Assembly: GCA_022385755.1 (NCBI GenBank)
Contig: MU278360.1
Coordinates: 527,692 to 591,691 of the forward strand
Length of the DNA stretch: 64,000 nucleotides
Source of the DNA: Trametopsis cervina
Taxonomy: Eukaryota > Basidiomycota > Agaricomycetes > Polyporales > Irpicaceae
Reading direction: 5' to 3'
A model generated the notes under the pieces. That model had not been told where the DNA came from, did not search any database, and saw only the letters and a program-made list of their open reading frames with translations. The translations under genes and the position numbers were made by a program. Of the stretch, positions 59,205 through 64,000 are shown piece after piece. The number at the start of each line of letters is the position of its first letter. Position 1 is the stretch's first letter.

Positions 59205-62200
59205 ATGCGACGTTCTATTCTGCCGCTCTTGGGACTGGTTCTCACAGTCTCTGCAACCGAGCTGTTCGACCGCAACCTCGTTTACAGCTCTCCCTTCATC
59301 GGCTTCCCAGAGGTGAGCAGTATCCGGGTGCTCCCTCCCATCGTTTATGTTCTCACCAAATGACAGTTCGCAAGAGATACGAAGCAAATTCATGCTCGTC
59401 ATATCGAACATGCCAAGAGAACTGTAGAGTCTGCGGCTGGCTTCTCTGACTCCCATTACCCGACCTTTTACGGTGCCGATTTCAGTAACGTACGTAACGC
59501 TCGACCGCGAGAGTGCAGTCACTCACGTCGTATACAGAGCCCATTCATCTGGAATGGTGGTATCAATTTTACGCATCGCGGTAAGTCACGTCTACAGATA
59601 TTTGCGAAACAAATACTCATCACCTGAAATTATGCAGTGGCCAGTGTCAGTGGCACTTGCATTGTATGATGGGAGTTCCAATACTGACGTGGAAACCTGA
59701 ATCAGGGAGATCCTCTCGACACATCTGTGCTTCTGTGGACCCGTGCGTTCCCTATCAACGGAACACCTGACCAAAGCGTACCCGTCTGTGTCTCGTTCAA
59801 GATCTTCGACAACCCCAACCTGTCTGGCAGGCCTATTGATTCGGACGAAGCTTTCACTTCGTGGGATGTCGACTTCACAGTGAAGTTCGAGGCAACCGGA
59901 CTGAAGGCCGACACGCGCTACTGGTACCAATTCGCGGATTGCACGAACCCGAAATCTACCAGTGTAATCGGTGCAACCAGAACTCTGCCAAACCCCAACA
60001 GTACGCCTGTGGTTATCATATCGCCTGTATCATCACGCTGATGATATCACAATTGTCAGCACCCGCCAACCAGGTCAATGGTGGCAAACCTATCACCTTC
60101 GCAGTGTTCAGTTGCTCTAGGTTCCAAGACGGTACGCATCGCACGAAACAACACTGCAGTAAGAGTACTGATTCATGTCCTGTCGTAGGGTATTTCAACG
60201 CGTACGGAGTCGCTGCTCACAATACCAGTGCAGAATTCTTCGTCCATCTGGGAGACTACGTGAGTGCCCGCGTCAGATACGCTATTTATTTGGTTTATCT
60301 TATACCCGCCATTATATAGATCTACGAATCGCTTGGCAACGGGTGAGACCGTTCATCCCACGAGAGACCTTATAACGTCTAACTCTATCTCCCAGAGCTA
60401 AGATTGGTAGAGCAGTCCTGGGACGTGAATTGGCGACAATCCACGACTATCGCCAGCGTCTGGAACAATACCGCACGGACGTAAGCCTTCTTGACGCACA
60501 CCAAAACAATCCGTGGATTACAGTTTGGTGAGCCCCTATCTTCTACATCCTCCTCATATGAGATTCTGATGAATCGTTCACAGGGTGCGTGAATACAGCT
60601 GCATGATTAAAGATATACCCAGCTTATCTTCTACAGGATGACCACGAAGTCGCCGACCAGTCTTGGAAAGCAGGCACGGCTGACAGCAACGACACCGCTA
60701 GCGGATGTGCCTTCTCGTCCTCCGGAGCGTGCTTCACCGATCGCAAACTCGCGGGTGTTAGGGCGTATCATGAATGGATACCCATTCGGCAGGTGGACGT
60801 TGGCGACAAGCTCAGGATCTGGCGTAACTTCCAGTTTGGAAAGCTTTTGGTAAGCTTTAGAGACACTGTCATCGCGCTTATGACACTAAATGAAGATAAC
60901 CTCAGGACCTCACAATGCTAGACACTCGTAAGTTACGGCTTATCTGAATTGCGTGGATGATGATTCGAGTTCGCGTTGCACGCAGGTCAATATGATCGTG
61001 ACATTACCGATGTGAGTGCCTATCACTAAATGAAAATGCGAGTTTACTCATGTTTTGACAGTTGTATTACAACACGGGTGCGTATGCTGCCTTTACTACG
61101 CTCCGCAATGCATAATCGCATGCTCAATGACCACACCAATATTACAGACTGTACGTGTATTGTCTTTCGGCTTGCTGACAGCCCTCGCTTACGCCGGAGA
61201 CCTAGACATCAGTTCGATTGCTGACTTCAAGAACCGCTCACTCATGGGTGCCCAACAAGAAGCATGCGAGTCTTACTAGGCAATTCTATACGAACATTCT
61301 ACTCACATAACACATCACACAGGGTTCTATAACACACTCTCGCAATCCAAGGAACGTGGTGCCATTTGGCGAGTCGTCGGCCAGCAGATTGTGTTCACGC
61401 AGCTCGAGGAGTCTGATGGATGTGAGTTTACCTAATAGCATCTGTGAGGCTACACCACTGACCGTCTATCTGATGCTCTTGACCAGTCGATGTTGTAAGT
61501 ATCGCGATGGGTGATCTCATGTTTGTAAGCTGAAGCTGAGAAATTTGCAAGGATGCTTGGGACGGCTATCGTGCAAACCGCAATCGCGTTCTGGACCACA
61601 TTCAAAGCAACAAGATTAGCAACACTCTTATCTTGTCTGGTGACAGTCATGCCAATTGGGTCTCTGATCTTGCTCGTGAGTCTTCCTGATACTCGACACA
61701 TGTACATGACCACTGAATCAAAGTCGCTCTCGAAGATCCCAACGATACGACTACGTATGTCCGCTTTCCATTTTGCTCTGAGTTTTACTGAAGTCTCGTA
61801 GATACAACCCCACCACCGGTGAGGGTAGTTTAGGCGTTGAGTTCGCCGGCGTAAGCACCTTCACACCTTTATCATTCACTAAACTCACCGCGGCTTCATC
61901 TTTATTCGTGCAGACGGCGGTTACTTCGACGTCGCCGTTTGGCTCTATTTCTGCTGATGCCGCTAACCTCGTGTCCGCCGGTTTGGTAGCCGACCCTCTC
62001 AATGCCGACCTGCAATGGAGCGAGGGACACTTCAGGGGGTTCTTCACGCTAACGTTGAATACATCCCACTCGGTCGCGACGTACTATGCTATGAACAACG
62101 TCAGTACGTGGATACCATTTTACTACTGAAATAGATACGATGAGGCTCACACTTATGTGACCAGGTAACCCGAATTTGGACGCGTTCGCCAGCGCAACGT

Positions 62201-62507
62201 TCGTAGTCAAAGCCGGTGCGTCTTCTTACAGCGTTGTTTATCCTATTTGTGATACTGAGGTCTATGTGACGTAGGTGCCAACAAGCTGAGTCGCCCTGTC
62301 GCCGGAGGCAAAGTCTTCGCGGGTGCGCTGAAGGGTCAAGCGTCTGCAAGCGCGAGTCTGAGCAGTGCTAACTCTGCTACTGCCACCGTGAGCTCCGCGA
62401 GTGCGAGCATCGTCACAGCCAGTTCTGCTTCCTCTCTTTCCATTCTCACGAGCCAGTTTCCCACTGTGAGCGCCAGTGCAAGCGCGAGCACAGCTCCGTC
62501 TGTCTAA
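59205..62507 (+). CDS. secreted PhoD-like alkaline phosphatase/phosphodiesterase, 24 exons
   Basis: A 666-residue secreted metallophosphoesterase of the PhoD family. The signal peptide is MRRSILPLLGLVLTVSAT. Metal-site motifs include FVHLGDY (GDY about 238-240), WDDHE (292-296) and LSGDSHANW (GDSH 471-474). The tail is Ser/Ala-rich. Exon ends (start-stop): 59205-59312, 59367-59489, 59538-59580, 59638-59645, 59706-60000, 60060-60131, 60189-60259, 60320-60342, 60396-60527, 60584, 60637-60849, 60906-60927, 60986-61011, 61062-61077, 61148-61150, 61206-61265, 61323-61421, 61487-61494, 61552-61675, 61724-61754, 61802-61850, 61914-62103, 62165-62215, 62275-62507. They total 2001 nt in one frame. Intron 16 uses a GC donor. 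Confidence 0.85.
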
Positions 62508-62967
62508 GAGTATGGCACAAAGTCAATTATGGAGGGTTCGCGCATAGCCATCTCGGCAGCGTCGGTTGTTATGGACTTCAAAATGGCGCAGCGTGACTGT
62601 TGAATGTGTATTCAAAAAGCGTGTACGATAGATAGACAGATTGGCAGAGACGTATAAATACACACAATGATATCGATGTGACAGAAGTCTACGTTTACTT
62701 AGCTGGTGTACCGTAAGTGGGTATATGAGTTGGAACGTGACATGATAAAGTCCGATAAACTGGGGCAGCCCCGTTCTAGCAGGAACTTGTATTACGATTA
62801 CAAAGTGTCCAAGTCAGCCGTGCATCTGCCAGTCACACCATATATGACTGACCAACACATGACTGACCAACACCGCGACTGCCATAGTTGATTGACTGAC
62901 CGACCAAGCAAAATGCTACAGGCGCGGCTCCATCTGTCACCAGCCATGCATCCTAGTACGTCCGCCT
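62508..62967. other. convergent intergenic region
   Basis: 460 bp between the PhoD-like stop and the stop of the edge gene. It holds a 15-nt direct repeat (CATGACTGACCAACA type) near 62844-62872. No gene seen. Confidence 0.45.
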
Positions 62968-64000
62968 TTACACCTGCCGCCCAGTAGCTGCCGTGTACCC
63001 AAGCTGCCTCCACTGCTCGCGGTCCGCAACAGCCGCCTCCGCCCTCGGCGGCGTCCGTCCCAATGCCCCCGCCAGATGCGCCGCGTTACGCGTGTTCCTC
63101 GCGTACGTCCCGCCCTGGCCGGTGTAGAACTGCGCGCTGGGCACTGAACCAAAGCGCCGCACCTCTGAGGTCCCGACGAGCGGGCCGAACGGGTTTGGCA
63201 GGGGCGCGTCAGGGTCGATGCGTGTCGCCTGTGTCGGCGCGGCGGTGGAGGGTCTGTAAGGGAACGGGTCGCTGTGCGCGCGGGTGTGGACTGGGGATGG
63301 AGGGCCGTGGGTCATGCTGGGGTGGAGGTGCATGCTGGGGGCTACGGAGTGGATGGAGTGGGGTGTGGTAGTGTGGGCGCGCAGTGTCGAACCGGTGGTG
63401 ACCATGTTCGGCTGTCCGCTCATCGGTCGATCGTTTGAGGAATACACCCATCGTCGCTCGTAGGAAGACCATACGGGCACCATAGTTGCTACGGTAGGGA
63501 GCAATGTCGATGTTGAGCTTCTGGTGGACGCAGCAGCAGTCGGGAGTGGGAGCAACGGCGGCCATTGTTCCAGATATGAATGGGGCCCGGCATGACTGGG
63601 AGGTTTCGTTATTGTATTGAAGCTCATTTGGGAGTAAGCAGACTGGGGAGTAGTTTGCCGCGAAACGGGGTCAGCGAATGGGTTGAAGAAGACTGGTGGC
63701 TCCGGTAGGGGTCTTGGAGAAGACCGACTGGAGTTGCGAGCCATAGCCTCCGCAGTTTGCAGACTAGCGGGGGTATAATTGGAGCCATTTGGTGTCGGAG
63801 GCGTGACACTCACCGAACGGAAGGGCAGATTGGAAGACGAGGGGCTGCGTGGTGAGTCCTTCGTGCCATACGGCCCTCCCGTGCGAACGGGCGGAGATGC
63901 TTGTCGGTTGGGTATAAAGCCTGCATATGAGCTATAACGAGCAACGCGTCTTGCAGAAGATGTTCTGAAGCTCGTGGGCGTTGTGTAAAAGCTCTCCGTG
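62968..64000 (-). CDS. Ser/Pro/Thr-rich hypothetical protein (5' end beyond window)
   Basis: One frame stays open from base 64000 to the stop at 62968 (about 343 codons) with no start needed inside the window. The first part reads TESFYTTPTSFRTSSARRVA, then SNLPFRSVSVTPPTPNGSNY, so a GTGAGT at about 63819 is coding rather than a donor. Composition is Ser/Pro/Thr/Ala-rich, with no recognised domain, membrane helix or zinc site; it looks disordered. The end, DREQWRQLGYTAATGRQV, is more ordered. Function unknown; the main domain may lie outside the window. Confidence 0.7.
   Translation of the reverse strand, partial: TESFYTTPTSFRTSSARRVARYSSYAGFIPNRQASPPVRTGGPYGTKDSPRSPSSSNLPFRSVSVTPPTPNGSNYTPASLQTAEAMARNSSRSSPRPLPEPPVFFNPFADPVSRQTTPQSAYSQMSFNTITKPPSHAGPHSYLEQWPPLLPLPTAAASTRSSTSTLLPTVATMVPVWSSYERRWVYSSNDRPMSGQPNMVTTGSTLRAHTTTPHSIHSVAPSMHLHPSMTHGPPSPVHTRAHSDPFPYRPSTAAPTQATRIDPDAPLPNPFGPLVGTSEVRRFGSVPSAQFYTGQGGTYARNTRNAAHLAGALGRTPPRAEAAVADREQWRQLGYTAATGRQV

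Noticed and set aside
63813..63822. GTGAGT donor at the start of the last ORF
   Set aside because: The same frame continues upstream to base 64000 without a stop, so the GTGAGT is coding (RSVSVTP).
1..64000. Transposons, CRISPR arrays, biosynthetic cluster or prokaryotic-style operons
   Set aside because: No transposase, reverse-transcriptase or integrase motifs, no regularly spaced repeats, and no PKS, NRPS or terpene synthase core were seen; gene order and introns are ordinary fungal nuclear.

Overview
This window is nuclear DNA of a filamentous basidiomycete, most likely an Agaricomycete. The genes are split by many short GT-AG introns of about 50-70 nt. Gene families typical of that group are present: a LigE/FuA-like glutathione transferase, GH55 and GH5_9 glucanases, a Zn2Cys6 regulator with the fungal-specific domain, and F-box proteins with LRR-like tails. 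There are no operons, CRISPR arrays or recognisable transposons. I worked out exon borders by hand from reading frame and splice signals. Where a full exon chain is given, the frame closes exactly.

Layout. 1-3.3 kb (-): secreted GH55 glucanase, cut by the window edge. 5.7-8.5 kb (+): membrane-anchored GH5_9 glucanase. 9.5-11.2 kb (-): decayed F-box gene. 13.3-14.2 kb (-): glutathione transferase. 15.7-17.7 kb: a small charged protein gene divergent from TOM40. 18-19 kb (+): a stand-alone ABC ATPase, then two intron-bearing tRNA-Ile(UAU) genes. 19.6-24.8 kb (-): a CCCH/coiled-coil protein and the ribosome-biogenesis helicase SPB4. 26-29 kb (+): Zn2Cys6 transcription factor. 29.6-32.8 kb (+): SOG2-type LRR protein. 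33-35.8 kb (-): FYVE protein of the Vac1/rabenosyn type. 36.4-37.7 kb (+): twinfilin. 38.1-43.2 kb (+): two tandem 3-oxoacid CoA-transferase (SCOT) genes. 43.7-45.6 kb (+): KNR4/SMI1. 46.3-50.6 kb (+): the NuA4 subunit VID21/EAF1. 51.2-53.3 kb (+): cytosolic HSP70. 53.8-57.5 kb (-): M13 metallopeptidase. 59.2-62.5 kb (+): secreted PhoD-like phosphatase. 63-64 kb (-): Ser/Pro-rich protein, cut by the window edge.

Most genes are housekeeping: mitochondrial import and ketone metabolism, chromatin, ribosome assembly, endosome traffic, actin and folding. Four bear on the beta-glucan wall or polarity: GH55, GH5_9, SOG2 and KNR4. The most unusual signal is gene structure. The PhoD-like gene resolves into 24 exons in 3.3 kb, including exons of 1, 3, 8 and 8 nt and a GC-AG intron. 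The GH5_9 gene has a 5-nt exon and SOG2 has another GC-AG intron. The tandem SCOT pair encodes two 535-residue proteins whose introns differ at four sites. I found no clear new defence, mobile or biosynthetic system.
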